A stretch of 64,000 bases of DNA from Marivivens sp. LCG002 (GTDB taxonomy: Bacteria > Pseudomonadota > Alphaproteobacteria > Rhodobacterales > Rhodobacteraceae). The notes under the pieces were generated by a model. It made no database searches. It saw only the letters and a list, made by a program, of their open reading frames with translations, and had not been told where the DNA came from. Location: NCBI RefSeq assembly GCF_030264275.1, contig NZ_CP127165.1, forward strand, positions 732,001-796,000, read 5' to 3'. Positions 32,715 to 41,926 of the stretch are shown here, piece by piece. A program made the translations under genes and the position numbers. Positions within the stretch are counted from its first letter, which is position 1. Each line of letters opens with the position of its first letter.

Positions 32715-33407
32715 ATGAAAATGACAGATACCTTTATCAAGCCGATGCATCCCGAGGGACGCAAGTTCGTGGCGATCTTCGCCGCGATCACTGCCGTGCT
32801 CTTCCTGATCTGGGAGCCTCTGGGTTGGATCGGAGTGGGTTTGACGGTTTGGTGCTATTACTTCTTCCGCGATCCGATCCGTTCGGTGCCGCAGCAGAGC
32901 GGACTTATGGTCTCGCCCGCCGATGGTGTGATTTCGTTGATCGAAGAGGCAGTTCCGCCCGCCGAGCTCGACATGGGTCCCGAGCCGCGTCTTCGGGTAT
33001 CGGTGTTCATGAGCGTCTTTAATTGTCACGTGAACCGTACGCCGATCACGGGCACGATCAAAAAGGTCGCCTATCGTCCCGGCAAATTTCTCAATGCCTC
33101 GCTCGATAAGGCAAGCGAAGACAACGAGCGCAATTCGCTCCGTATCGAGCTTGAAGACGGCCGCGAGATCGCTGTTGTCCAGATCGCGGGTCTTGTCGCG
33201 CGCCGTATCGTGCCCTTTGTCAAAGGCGGCGAACAGCTCAAGACGGGCGAGCGTTTCGGCCTTATCCGTTTCGGATCGCGCGTCGATGTTTATCTCCCCC
33301 ATGGTGTGGCCCCCAAAGTCGCGCTTGGCCAAACCATGATCGCAGGCGAAACTGTTCTGGCGGATCTCAACAGCGACGAGCCGCGCCGCATGGCAGAAAG
33401 CATCTAA
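32715..33407 (+). CDS. psd: Phosphatidylserine decarboxylase proenzyme
   Basis: The enzyme decarboxylates phosphatidylserine to phosphatidylethanolamine at the inner membrane. The 230-residue product is the short (type II, PSD-A) form. A hydrophobic N-terminus (about residues 18-50) is followed by SPADGVI and [11 protein letters not shown]. The self-cleavage site is G187-S188 in LIRFGSRV, where serine becomes the pyruvoyl group. The start may be ATG 32715 or ATG 32721. pssA starts right after the stop, giving the two-step pathway in reverse order. Confidence 0.95.
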   Translation: MKMTDTFIKPMHPEGRKFVAIFAAITAVLFLIWEPLGWIGVGLTVWCYYFFRDPIRSVPQQSGLMVSPADGVISLIEEAVPPAELDMGPEPRLRVSVFMSVFNCHVNRTPITGTIKKVAYRPGKFLNASLDKASEDNERNSLRIELEDGREIAVVQIAGLVARRIVPFVKGGEQLKTGERFGLIRFGSRVDVYLPHGVAPKVALGQTMIAGETVLADLNSDEPRRMAESI

Positions 33408-34178
33408 ATGGCACAGGCACCGCAATCGAAGAAATCCTTGTCTCTTTGGCAGATGTTGCCGAATTTGCTGACTCTTTCGGCCATTTGCGCCGGTATGACG
33501 GCCATTCGGTTTGCGATGCAGGGGCGGATCGAATTCGCGGTGTTCCTGATCCTCGTGGCGGCCATTCTCGATGGTCTTGACGGGCGACTTGCGCGGCTTC
33601 TCAAGACCGAAAGCGAAATCGGGGCCGAACTCGACTCGCTTGCCGACTTTATGAACTTCGGCGTGGCGACGGGGATCGTTATGTATCTCTATGGCCTCCA
33701 ATCCTCGAGCGAGGGTTGGATTCTGGTGCTCATCTATGCGATCTGCTGCGTGATGCGCCTTGCACGTTTCAACGTCGACGCCAAGGCCCGTCCCAAGGAC
33801 GAACAGCGCCGCAATTTCGTCGGTGTGCCGTCTCCCGCGGGTGCCCTTCTCGTGATGTTCCCGCTCTTTGTCCACAAGACCTTTCCCGAGCTCGGCGCAC
33901 CGAACCAGTGGTTCGTCGGCGGGGCGATGCTCGTCTCGGGGCTCCTTATGATCAGCCGCGTCCCCACACCGTCGCTTAAATCCGTGACGATTCCGCGTGA
34001 ATATGCGCGTTTTCTGGTGCTTGCGATCATCGGGATCGTCGCGGTGCTCTTTACATGGCCTTGGGCGACCCTTGTCGTGCTCAGCACGATTTACCTCGGG
34101 TCCATCGTTTGGACGTGGCGCCGCGCGCACGTCTGGAAAGACATGGGCCACAAGGACGAAAACCACACCCAATCCTGA
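33408..34178 (+). CDS. pssA: CDP-diacylglycerol--serine O-phosphatidyltransferase
   Basis: PssA makes phosphatidylserine from CDP-diacylglycerol and serine. The 256-residue membrane protein has about seven helices, with the CDP-alcohol phosphotransferase motif complete: D55, D58-G59, A62-R63, G72, D76 and D80. ATG 33408 follows the psd stop with no spacer, so both steps to phosphatidylethanolamine are coexpressed. A weak hairpin (AAGGGC with GCCCTT, about 34184-34206) lies downstream without a T-run. Confidence 0.96.
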   Translation: MAQAPQSKKSLSLWQMLPNLLTLSAICAGMTAIRFAMQGRIEFAVFLILVAAILDGLDGRLARLLKTESEIGAELDSLADFMNFGVATGIVMYLYGLQSSSEGWILVLIYAICCVMRLARFNVDAKARPKDEQRRNFVGVPSPAGALLVMFPLFVHKTFPELGAPNQWFVGGAMLVSGLLMISRVPTPSLKSVTIPREYARFLVLAIIGIVAVLFTWPWATLVVLSTIYLGSIVWTWRRAHVWKDMGHKDENHTQS

Positions 34179-34255
34179 CACAAGGGCTTTGTTGTCATTG
34201 CCCTTGCCTGTGGTCCTGTTACTCTCCATCTCAATGAAAAATGGAGAGTTTTCAC

Positions 34256-35221
34256 ATGACCGTCCGTTGGGGAGTCCTTGGTGCGGCGAAGTTCGCACAA
34301 CAGCATATGGCCCGCGCCATCCACGCCGCAGAGGGAGCCAACTTTTACGCGCTGGCAACCTCTGACGCTGACAAGGCCAAAGCCTTTCAAGCGTTCCAGC
34401 CCAATCTTGTCGTGCACGACAGCTACGAGGCCCTGCTTGCCGACCCAAAGGTCGATGCGGTCTATATCCCGCTGCCGAACCATCTCCATGTGGAATGGAC
34501 GCTCAAGGCGCTAGCCGCGGGTAAACATGTGCTATGCGAAAAGCCGATTGCCATGAATGAGGCTGAATTCGATGCCCTGATCGCCGCGCGCGACAAAAGC
34601 GGCAAGCTTGCCGCCGAAGCTTATATGATCGTGCATCATCCGCAGTTCCAGCGTGCCCGCCAGCTTGTCCAAGGGGGCGCAATCGGCGAGCTGATGCTTG
34701 TCGATACGGTGTTCAGCTACAACAACGCGGCCGACACGGACAACATCCGCAACCGTCCCGAAACAGGGGGCGGTGCGCTTCCCGATATCGGGGTCTATAT
34801 TTTCGGCTCGACCCGCTTCGTCACGGGCGAAGAGCCCACGGACGTGACCCATGCCAAGATCGTGCGCGAAAACGATGTGGACGTGTTCACACAGCTTTCT
34901 GCCACGTTCCCGTCCTTTGCCTATCAGGGCGTGGTGTCCATGCGGATGGCGGCGCGGCAGTATCTGACCTTCCACGGGACCAAAGGTCATGTGACGCTGA
35001 ACGCCCCGTTCAATGCCAATGTCTATGACATCGCGACAGTGACGGTGGAAACCGCAGAGGGGCGCAAGACTGAACGCTTCCCGACCGTGAACCAATATGT
35101 GCTCCAGGTCGAAGCCTTCTCGCGCTCGGTCGAGACGGGCGCGGCTTATCCCTGTCCGCTCGAATTCTCGCGCGGCACGCAGCGCATGATCGATATGACC
35201 TTCAAGGCGGAACATGGATAA
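34256..35221 (+). CDS. Gfo/Idh/MocA family NAD(P)-dependent oxidoreductase
   Basis: The 321-residue protein has an N-terminal Rossmann fold (VRWGVLGAAKFAQQHM) and the family signature LCEKPIAMN near residue 95, whose lysine is usually catalytic. The C-terminal alpha/beta domain carries NRPETGGGALPDIGVY. Such enzymes oxidise or reduce sugars, inositols or related hydroxy compounds; the substrate is not evident. ATG 34256 follows GGAGAG by eight bases. It overlaps the next gene by eight bases, which suggests a two-gene unit. Confidence 0.92.
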   Translation: MTVRWGVLGAAKFAQQHMARAIHAAEGANFYALATSDADKAKAFQAFQPNLVVHDSYEALLADPKVDAVYIPLPNHLHVEWTLKALAAGKHVLCEKPIAMNEAEFDALIAARDKSGKLAAEAYMIVHHPQFQRARQLVQGGAIGELMLVDTVFSYNNAADTDNIRNRPETGGGALPDIGVYIFGSTRFVTGEEPTDVTHAKIVRENDVDVFTQLSATFPSFAYQGVVSMRMAARQYLTFHGTKGHVTLNAPFNANVYDIATVTVETAEGRKTERFPTVNQYVLQVEAFSRSVETGAAYPCPLEFSRGTQRMIDMTFKAEHG

Positions 35222-36155
35222 GACGTTCTACATTCACGTGCCAAAGAACCTTTTGGCGCATGTGAAAGAAGCAGAGGGGCATTTCTATGCCCGCCTGCTC
35301 AAGGGACTTCATCAACTGGGGGGCCGTGCCGAATTGATCGAGCGCGCGCCCCTGAACATTCCCCCCGATCCCTTTGACGGGAATTTCCATTTCGTGCATC
35401 AGGGGTTCCACCATCAGCAAAACGTGCTGAATACGGGGCCCGCCTATATCGCACCCTATTTCTATGCCGACCCTCAAGGGGTGTTCGGCGAAAGCTCGTT
35501 GGTCGGCGAAACGTTCGACGCGGCGGCGCAACCTGCGGCCAAAGCTGCGGCATTTACTGGCAAGCTTGCGGAAAAACTGCGTTATGTGAGCGACGCGGTG
35601 GAACTCCCAGAACGCGACTCCATCGTGCTCTTGCTCCAGCCGATGAACGAAATTCTGGAGCGCACCACACGGATCGACATTCGCGAGTTGGTGCGCGGCG
35701 CGGTGGCTGCGGCCCAAGGAGAAAAGATCATCATCTGGAGCCATCCTGCGGTCGCCGACGACCAGCTTGACGATCTCTTGGGACGTCTCGACCGACAGCG
35801 CGGCAATGTCGAAGTGACCAAGGCTCCAGTGACCCATGTGCTGGCCAAGGCACGGGTCACGGTGTCCTATAATTCACCGCATGCGCTCGAAGGGATGTGT
35901 CTGGGTGTGCCAGCCGTCTTTTGTGCCAAAACCGATCTCTGTCATAACGGGGTGTCCTGTCACGATATGATGGAAATCGGCGGCGCAATCGAAAAAGCGA
36001 CGTCACAGGATTGGCCGCACGAAGCGTTTGTCTACTGGTTCCTTTTCCGCAAGATGCTCAATGGCGGCGGACCGAGGTTCGTGGAGACCGCCCTGCGCCG
36101 TATCAAAACGCAGGGCGTCAATCTCAAACATTTCGGGATCGATCTAAAGGGCTGA
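35214..36155 (+). CDS. Unknown protein with KpsC/KpsS-like C-terminal motifs
   Basis: I cannot name this 313-residue cytosolic protein. The region from about residue 165 resembles the nucleotide-sugar-binding half of capsule Kdo transferases: KIIIWSHPAV fits the K-P/S-H-P motif, and VTVSYNSPHALEGMCLGVPAVFCA fits TVSSTLGFEALLRGKSVTCLG. The N-terminal part (FYIHVPKNLLAHVKE) is not recognised. It overlaps the Gfo/Idh/MocA gene by eight bases. A role as a glycosyltransferase or sugar-binding protein is plausible but unproven. Confidence 0.62.
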   Translation: MDKTFYIHVPKNLLAHVKEAEGHFYARLLKGLHQLGGRAELIERAPLNIPPDPFDGNFHFVHQGFHHQQNVLNTGPAYIAPYFYADPQGVFGESSLVGETFDAAAQPAAKAAAFTGKLAEKLRYVSDAVELPERDSIVLLLQPMNEILERTTRIDIRELVRGAVAAAQGEKIIIWSHPAVADDQLDDLLGRLDRQRGNVEVTKAPVTHVLAKARVTVSYNSPHALEGMCLGVPAVFCAKTDLCHNGVSCHDMMEIGGAIEKATSQDWPHEAFVYWFLFRKMLNGGGPRFVETALRRIKTQGVNLKHFGIDLKG

Positions 36156-36170
36156 TCCTTGTGGGATCAG
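36152..36170. terminator. Short bidirectional hairpin between converging genes
   Basis: CTGATCC (36152-36158) and GGATCAG (36164-36170) pair around a five-base loop and overlap both stop codons. No T-run is present on either strand. Confidence 0.35.
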
Positions 36171-37984
36171 TCCTCCATCTTCTCCAATTCGTCGATCATG
36201 CCTTCGATCATCGACAGACCCTTGCTCCAGAACGCAGGGTCCGAGGCGTCAAGACCAAAGGGCGCAAGAAGCTCCTTGTGATGCTTGGAGCCCCCCGCTT
36301 TGAGCATGTCGAAATACTTTTCCTGAAAGTCCGCATCGCCTTCTTCATAGGCGGCATAGAGCGCGTTCACGAGGCCATCGCCAAAGGCATAGGCATAGAC
36401 ATAGAAGGGCGAGTGGACGAAGTGCGGGATATAGGCCCAGAAGGTCTTGTATCCGTCAAAGAATTCGAACGCATCGCCAAGGCTCTCGCCCTGAACCGAC
36501 ATCCAGAGTGCGTTGATATCCTCGGGCGTAAGTTCTCCCTGACGGCGCGCGGCGTGGAGTTTGCATTCAAAGTCGTAAAAGGCGATCTGGCGCACAACGG
36601 TGTTGATCATATCCTCGACTTTGCCGGCGAGAAGCACTTTGCGCTCGGTCTTGGATTTGGCCTCGGAGAGCAGCTTGCGGAAGGTCAGCATCTCGCCAAA
36701 GACCGAAGCCGTTTCCGCAAGGGTGAGCGGGGTCGATGAGAGAAGCTCGCCCTGACCTGCAGCGAGAACCTGATGGACGCCGTGACCCAGCTCGTGGGCA
36801 AGTGTCATCACGTCGCGCGGCTTGCCGAGATAGTTCAGCATCACATAGGGGTGCACCGTGCTCACCGTCGGGTGTGCAAAGGCACCGGGAGCCTTACCGG
36901 GTTTGACGCCCGCGTCGATCCAGCCCTTCTTGAAGAACGGCTCGGCAATCTCGGCCATGCGCGGATCAAAGGCCGCATAGGCTTCCATGACGACCTTTTC
37001 CGCTTCTTCCCAACCGACAAGCCGGTCCGCTTCCATCGGAAGGGGGGCGTTGCGGTCCCAGACTTGAAGCTTTTCAAGCCCGAGCCATTTGGCCTTGAGA
37101 CGGTAGTAACGGTGCGAAAGGCGCGGATAGGCCTCGACAACTGCGTTGCGAAGCGCTTCGACCACCGCAGGTTCGACATGGTTCGAAAGGTGGCGGCTCA
37201 TCTGGGCGGTTTCAAACCCGCGCCAACGATCCTCGATTTCCTTTTCTTTGGCGAGCGTGTTGTGCACGCGGGCAAAGGTCTTGACGTTCTTTTCAAAAAC
37301 ACGCGCCAGCTCGCGGCTACCTGCTTCGCGGCGTTCACGCTTTTGCTCCGAGAGAAGATCAAGCGTGCCTTCGATGTTCAGCTCTTCGCCATCGACCTCG
37401 AAGGTCAGGCCCGCAATGGTTTCGTCAAAGAGGCGGTTCCATGCGGCGGCGCCGACAACGCTTTGATCGTGCAGGAATTTTTCGAGCTCGTCCGAAAGCT
37501 GATAAGGTTTCATCGCGCGCATACGGTCGAGCACGGGTCTGTATCGCGCAAGATCGGCGTTCTCGGACATGACTTGGGTGTAGCGCTCGTCCTCAATGCG
37601 ATTGAACTCGAGGCTCCAGAACACCAGAGGGGTCGTGTATACGGTGATCTTGTCCTGAAGGTCGGACATGAATTTGGCGCGGTCGGGATCGGTGGTGATC
37701 TGGTAATAGCGCAGACCCGCAAAGGACATCAGACGCCCCGCGATGATGTCGATCTGCTCGTAGCGCTTGATCGCGTCCAAAAGATCAATGGCGGAGAGGG
37801 TCGCGAGTTTGCCCTCGTAGTCGGCGGCGAAGGAGGCGCAGGCCGCTTCAAGCCAGTCGATGTCCCGCTTGATTTCGGCGCAATCGGTCGAAGGGTAAAG
37901 GTCCGTGAGATCCCACTCGGGAAGAGGGCCAAGAGATTTACCGCCGGAAGCGTTTGCGTCGAATAGGGGAGAATGCTTGGTCAT
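36167..37984 (-). CDS. pepF: M3 family oligoendopeptidase (PepF type)
   Basis: This cytosolic zinc peptidase cuts short peptides. The 605-residue protein has the N-terminal oligopeptidase F domain (about residues 115-185) and the M3 catalytic domain with H397-E398-x2-H401 in TLAHELGHGVH and a third zinc ligand in LAETASVFGE about 25 residues later. GAGG precedes ATG 37984. It is monocistronic and is preceded by a terminator from the next leftward gene. Confidence 0.95.
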   Translation of the reverse strand: MTKHSPLFDANASGGKSLGPLPEWDLTDLYPSTDCAEIKRDIDWLEAACASFAADYEGKLATLSAIDLLDAIKRYEQIDIIAGRLMSFAGLRYYQITTDPDRAKFMSDLQDKITVYTTPLVFWSLEFNRIEDERYTQVMSENADLARYRPVLDRMRAMKPYQLSDELEKFLHDQSVVGAAAWNRLFDETIAGLTFEVDGEELNIEGTLDLLSEQKRERREAGSRELARVFEKNVKTFARVHNTLAKEKEIEDRWRGFETAQMSRHLSNHVEPAVVEALRNAVVEAYPRLSHRYYRLKAKWLGLEKLQVWDRNAPLPMEADRLVGWEEAEKVVMEAYAAFDPRMAEIAEPFFKKGWIDAGVKPGKAPGAFAHPTVSTVHPYVMLNYLGKPRDVMTLAHELGHGVHQVLAAGQGELLSSTPLTLAETASVFGEMLTFRKLLSEAKSKTERKVLLAGKVEDMINTVVRQIAFYDFECKLHAARRQGELTPEDINALWMSVQGESLGDAFEFFDGYKTFWAYIPHFVHSPFYVYAYAFGDGLVNALYAAYEEGDADFQEKYFDMLKAGGSKHHKELLAPFGLDASDPAFWSKGLSMIEGMIDELEKMED

Positions 37985-38064
37985 CTTTGCCTCTTTGTTC
38001 TTTGGTTCCCCTCAAGATAGGAGCCAAGGGGACAAGAGAAAAGGCACCATCGTTCATACGGTGC

Positions 38065-38098
38065 AAAAGAAAAGCGGCAGAGAAGACCCTGCCGCTTT
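38065..38098 (-). terminator. Terminator after the acidic 692-residue protein gene
   Basis: AAAGCGGCAG (38071-38080) and CTGCCGCTTT (38089-38098) are perfect complements. On the minus strand the stem is followed by TTTTCTTTT, so it ends the leftward gene at 38121. Confidence 0.85.
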
Positions 38099-38120
38099 GA
38101 TCATCGGTTATCTGCACCCA

Positions 38121-40199
38121 TCAGGGGCGATAGTCGGTGTCCTCGGAAATCGCGAAGCGGCCATTGCGCACTTTGGCGATACGGCCCTCACGCAGAAGGG
38201 TGCCGAAGGCCCGAAGACTGTCTTCGCGGTCAAAAGTGTCGATTTCCATCAGCTTGCGCATGACTTGCGGGCGGGAAAAATCTTCGAGCCCTTCGACAAA
38301 GGTCGTGTGCGCAGCCGCAGCTTCAAGAAGCTCTTCGATGCTTTGCGCGCCCATGTCGGATGCGAATTGCGCAAAGCCCGAGGCATCTTGCTCTATCTCT
38401 TCTTTGCGGACCGCGTTGCTCTGGACGGCGATGCGACGCGGCATCACGGGAAGACCCGATTTCGGGGCTTCGACGGGGGCGACATCGACGCGCTGGCTTG
38501 CGACCAGCTTGAGCGGAGCAGGGCGCGGGCGCTCTTCCTCGGCTTTGGCGGAACGGGGGCGAACCACCTGATCGAGAACACGGCGGAAGGGGTTTTCGCG
38601 GGTTTCCTCGGTTTCCTGCTTTTCGCCCAGCATGCGGGCCGCCTCGGTGGCGGCAACAGCGGCCTTGAGTTGCGAGAAAGCTTCGCGGCGACGATTGGAT
38701 TCGGGTTCGCGCAGGTGCTGGTCGGCACGGTCAGCGATCCGGTTCACGTCATCCGATTGATCGGGGGCACGGTCAAGAAGGGCGCGGCCCATACGGCGCA
38801 GAGGGTTCTGGGACGGGGCAGGGGCGTGCACCGGCGCTTCGTCATACTCTTCTTCAAAGGCGTCGGTCTCTGCTTCGGCGACAAAGTCGTCCTCATCGTC
38901 GAAGTCGTCTTCCTCTGCGTCCTCTTCGATTTGAGAGAGCTCGCGCAACAGCTCTGCCTCTTCCTCATCCGAAAGGGCATCAGACGTCACATCGAATTCG
39001 TCAAGCCCGTCAAGATCGGCAAGATTGACTTCCTTCTTGGCGGCGACAGCGGGCGCTTCATCTTCAAGATCGTCTTCGGCGTCGGCAAAGATCGAAGTGT
39101 CGCTCGACTCGACCGTCAGGGTGCGCTCGAAGTCCTCGCTTGCGCGTTTCATCCGAATGACACGGACGCGGTTACGGGCAAGAGCCCGAAGGTCCTTGGG
39201 CGCTTCTTCTGCCTGCGGTGCAGGTGCCTCGGGGGCAACCGCCGCCGCGATCTCTTCGAGGAGCGTATCGTCGGTATCGGGCGTTTCCTCTTCGGCGGCA
39301 AGCGCCTCGTCGGCCTCGTCCTGTGCCTCAAGATCGTCTTCCTCGAGGTCAACTTCCTCGTGGTCGTCTTCTTCAAGGTCGACTTCGTCAAGTTCGGCTG
39401 TCAGGCGGCCCAAAAGGGCATCCTCTTCGTCCAACTCGTCTTCGTCCACGATCTCAGGCTCTGCCTCTTCCTCGTCGATATCGGCAAGCTCGTGCGCTTG
39501 GGGTTCGTCGTCTTCGACCTCTTCCGCAACCTCGGGTTCGACTTCGGAGAGAATAGACGTGATGCTTGCGTCTTCTTCGAGTGTTTCTTCTCGAACGGAC
39601 TCTTCAGAAACGGCCTCGGTCACAGGTGCAACTGGGGCTTGGCTCTCGGGTGCGCTCTCTTCATAGCCGAAGGTCAGTTCTTCGATCTCTTCGGCTTCGA
39701 CAAACTCTTGCGAGGGGGCAAGATCCTCGATGAATTCGGCGGGTTGAACAGCCGATTTGCCGACAACGGAACGGATGCGCTGCAATTTGGCGGCAACACT
39801 CTCGGAAGGCATCGGAGCAGTGCGCGGCATCGCCGCAGCAGGCTGAGCCACAGCCGAAGGAGGCATCGTGGGCTCGGCTTGGGAAACCGGAGCAGACGCA
39901 ACGCGAGCAGGAGTTGCGGCTACTTGGGCACGTGGCATGGTGGCATCGGCAGCGCGGAGGTGAATACCCCCATCGCTCATCCGCGCCTCAACGCGACGGG
40001 CAATCTCTCGTTCAGCAATACGAGCGAGCATCTCGGCATCGGGTGTCGGGGGCTCCGCACCGAAGTAACGGTCATCGGCTGCAAGATCACGGAAGTATTC
40101 CGCAATCGCCTTCATCGTGTCGAAGGAGTCATCGAATCCTTCGAGTGTGCACGAGAAGGTGCCGTATGAAACTGTTAAGACTTTACTCGATCCGACCAT
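38121..40199 (-). CDS. Large acidic protein of unknown function
   Basis: The 692-residue protein has three parts. The N-terminal 75 residues (TVSYGTFSCTLEGFDDSF, MKAIAEYFRDLAADDRYFG) and the C-terminal 110 (FAQFASDMGAQSIEELLEAAAAH, VMRKLMEIDTFDREDSLRAFGTLLREGRI) look folded. Between them lies a long disordered region very rich in Glu and Asp, with runs such as DLEEDDHEEVDLEEDDLE. Homologues in Rhodobacterales are, from memory, sometimes labelled CheA, but no histidine kinase motif is present, so I do not use that name. It may be a scaffold. GAGGA sits five bases before ATG 40199. Confidence 0.78.
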   Translation of the reverse strand: MVGSSKVLTVSYGTFSCTLEGFDDSFDTMKAIAEYFRDLAADDRYFGAEPPTPDAEMLARIAEREIARRVEARMSDGGIHLRAADATMPRAQVAATPARVASAPVSQAEPTMPPSAVAQPAAAMPRTAPMPSESVAAKLQRIRSVVGKSAVQPAEFIEDLAPSQEFVEAEEIEELTFGYEESAPESQAPVAPVTEAVSEESVREETLEEDASITSILSEVEPEVAEEVEDDEPQAHELADIDEEEAEPEIVDEDELDEEDALLGRLTAELDEVDLEEDDHEEVDLEEDDLEAQDEADEALAAEEETPDTDDTLLEEIAAAVAPEAPAPQAEEAPKDLRALARNRVRVIRMKRASEDFERTLTVESSDTSIFADAEDDLEDEAPAVAAKKEVNLADLDGLDEFDVTSDALSDEEEAELLRELSQIEEDAEEDDFDDEDDFVAEAETDAFEEEYDEAPVHAPAPSQNPLRRMGRALLDRAPDQSDDVNRIADRADQHLREPESNRRREAFSQLKAAVAATEAARMLGEKQETEETRENPFRRVLDQVVRPRSAKAEEERPRPAPLKLVASQRVDVAPVEAPKSGLPVMPRRIAVQSNAVRKEEIEQDASGFAQFASDMGAQSIEELLEAAAAHTTFVEGLEDFSRPQVMRKLMEIDTFDREDSLRAFGTLLREGRIAKVRNGRFAISEDTDYRP

Positions 40200-40207
40200 G
40201 GGATCCT

Positions 40208-40283
40208 CGCTCTTTTACAAACTCTGTTCAGTGGTTTTACCATTGATTGGATTGATTTCTGGAACAAAACCAAGAAAAGAGCG
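40208..40283 (-). promoter_or_regulatory. Inverted repeat in the leader of the acidic protein gene
   Basis: CGCTCTTTT (40208-40216) and AAAAGAGCG (40275-40283) are perfect 9-base complements 58 bases apart. On the leftward message one arm lies directly before the GAGGA ribosome-binding sequence, so pairing could hide it. Confidence 0.3.
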
Positions 40284-40347
40284 GGATTATTTCAAGGCCA
40301 TATTGTGGCAAAGTCACCCAAAAACGGGGGTTTTTACGTTGAATATC

Positions 40348-40989
40348 ATGATTCTGGCTGAAAACGATCCCGTTTTGGTTGTGGGGGGCGGTGAAGCCGA
40401 TCCCCAGGACATCCGTGACTTTGCGATTCTGGCTTCGGTGGTTGTTGCGGCGGATGGGGGGGCAAAGGCGCTGGGCGCGGCGGGGCTTCGCCCGCACCAT
40501 GTCATCGGCGATCTGGACAGCCTTGCGCCGCAGGACCGCGAAGGTTTTGCCGATGTGCTCCATCACGTTCACGAGCAATCGACGACGGACTTCGAGAAAT
40601 GTGTTTCGCGGATCAGGTCCCCGCTCATCTATGCCTTGGGTTTTACGGGCGGGCGGGTCGATCATTTCCTGTCGGTTGTGAATGTCATGGCGCGTTATGC
40701 CGACAAACGGATCATGCTGGTCGGGCCCGAGGATGTTTCGGTCGTGGCGCGCGGAACGCTTACACTCTCGCTCGACGCGGGAACGCGGCTGTCGATCATG
40801 CCGCTCGAAGCGCTGACCTGCGAGACACAAGGCTTGCGATGGAATCTGAGCGGGCAGAGGCTTGATCCGCTTGGCCTGACGTCGATCTCGAACGAAGCGC
40901 TGGAGGGCCACCAGCGTATTTCACTTTCGGGGCTCGCACTCCTCAGCGTGCCGCGCTCAGCGCATTCCGTTCTGGAAGCCGCGTTCTAG
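40348..40989 (+). CDS. Thiamine pyrophosphokinase
   Basis: The enzyme makes thiamine pyrophosphate from thiamine and ATP. The 213-residue product has VVGGGEADPQD, VVAADGGAKALG, VIGDLDSL (metal-binding aspartates) and STTDFEKCV with the FTGGRVDHFLSVVNVM motif, all family landmarks, then a C-terminal thiamine-binding beta domain. The start may be ATG 40348 or TTG 40339; neither has a clear Shine-Dalgarno sequence. It is divergent from the acidic protein gene. No TPP riboswitch is apparent upstream. Its TAG shares CTAG with the converging DMT gene. Confidence 0.9.
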   Translation: MILAENDPVLVVGGGEADPQDIRDFAILASVVVAADGGAKALGAAGLRPHHVIGDLDSLAPQDREGFADVLHHVHEQSTTDFEKCVSRIRSPLIYALGFTGGRVDHFLSVVNVMARYADKRIMLVGPEDVSVVARGTLTLSLDAGTRLSIMPLEALTCETQGLRWNLSGQRLDPLGLTSISNEALEGHQRISLSGLALLSVPRSAHSVLEAAF

Positions 40990-41915
40990 ACCTTATTCTG
41001 GCCGCTCGGCGGAAGCGTGACCGTGGCGCTGCGGGCGGTCATCCGTTCGCGGTGCACGATATAAAGCCCCGACGAGACGATGATCGCGATCCCTGTCCAG
41101 GTGAGCAGGTTCGGGAAGTCCTGAAAGATCAGGAACCCGAGGATCGCAGCACTCACGATTTCGAGGTAGTGAAGGGGCGCAAGGGTGGCCGAAGGCGCAA
41201 AGCGAAGCGCATAGGTCATAAGGCCATGCGAGGCGGCGGAGCACGCTCCGACACCGAAAAGCCAGACCCAGAAAATGCCCTCTGGCATCACGGGATCGAG
41301 CGTCGGAATGGCGGTGATGTCCGCGATCCAAGTGATCGGAACGCAAATCGCGGTCGCGACGGTTGCCGTGTGGAACTGCATCGGGAGCGGGTGGATCTTG
41401 CGGCTCAATCCCCGCGTGACAAGCATATAGAGCGCAAAAAGCACTGCGGTTCCTAGCGGGAAGAGCGCCCAATATCCAAAGGCGCTGAAACTTGGCTGGA
41501 TGACAAGAAGCGAGCCGCCGAAGCCGACGACCGAGGCGGCAATGCGGCGCGGTCCGACCTCGTCGTTGAAAAGGAACTTGCCGAGGATCAAGAGGATGAA
41601 GGGTTCGACAAAGGCAATGGCCAGCGCGTCTGCAATCGGCATCCGCGAAACAGCGGCCACAAAGCAATATGTCGATCCGATCAGGCAAAGCGCCCGTAGT
41701 GTCATCTGGCCCAAGAGCCGCGGATCAAGCCGAAGCCCGAAGCCCATGATCATGCAAACAGGCGCCATGATCGCGGCTTGCACGATAAAGCGCGCGGTTG
41801 TGATCTGACCGACGGGGATCGTCTCGGCTGCGAGTTTTGCAAAGGCATCGAGCATGGGCGCGATGACACAAAACCCGATCATCAGGGCAATTCCGAGAGG
41901 GACGCGGTCGGTCAT
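40986..41915 (-). CDS. DMT superfamily (EamA) transporter
   Basis: The 309-residue membrane protein has ten predicted helices in two EamA repeats (about residues 8-140 and 150-285). AALAIAFVEPFILLILGKFLF-like segment (DALAIAFVEPF) and ATLAPLHYLEIVSAAILGFLIF-like segment (SATLAPLHYLEI) mark the fourth helix of each half. Such proteins export amino acids or related metabolites; substrate unknown. It follows sdaA by 11 bases on the same strand, so export of a serine-related metabolite is conceivable but not shown. Confidence 0.88.
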   Translation of the reverse strand: MTDRVPLGIALMIGFCVIAPMLDAFAKLAAETIPVGQITTARFIVQAAIMAPVCMIMGFGLRLDPRLLGQMTLRALCLIGSTYCFVAAVSRMPIADALAIAFVEPFILLILGKFLFNDEVGPRRIAASVVGFGGSLLVIQPSFSAFGYWALFPLGTAVLFALYMLVTRGLSRKIHPLPMQFHTATVATAICVPITWIADITAIPTLDPVMPEGIFWVWLFGVGACSAASHGLMTYALRFAPSATLAPLHYLEIVSAAILGFLIFQDFPNLLTWTGIAIIVSSGLYIVHRERMTARSATVTLPPSGQNKV

Positions 41916-41926
41916 AATCTAGGCCA

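Noticed and set aside
32610-34448. 612-codon open frame opposite psd and pssA
   Set aside because: Its product is a His/Arg/Asp-rich shadow; psd, pssA and the oxidoreductase on the plus strand have full family motifs.
37905-40169. 754-codon open frame on the plus strand opposite the acidic protein gene
   Set aside because: It runs through the pepF start region and the terminator at 38065-38098, has low-complexity Arg/Gly/Phe content without motifs, and lacks a ribosome-binding site. The minus-strand gene has a good start and conserved ends.
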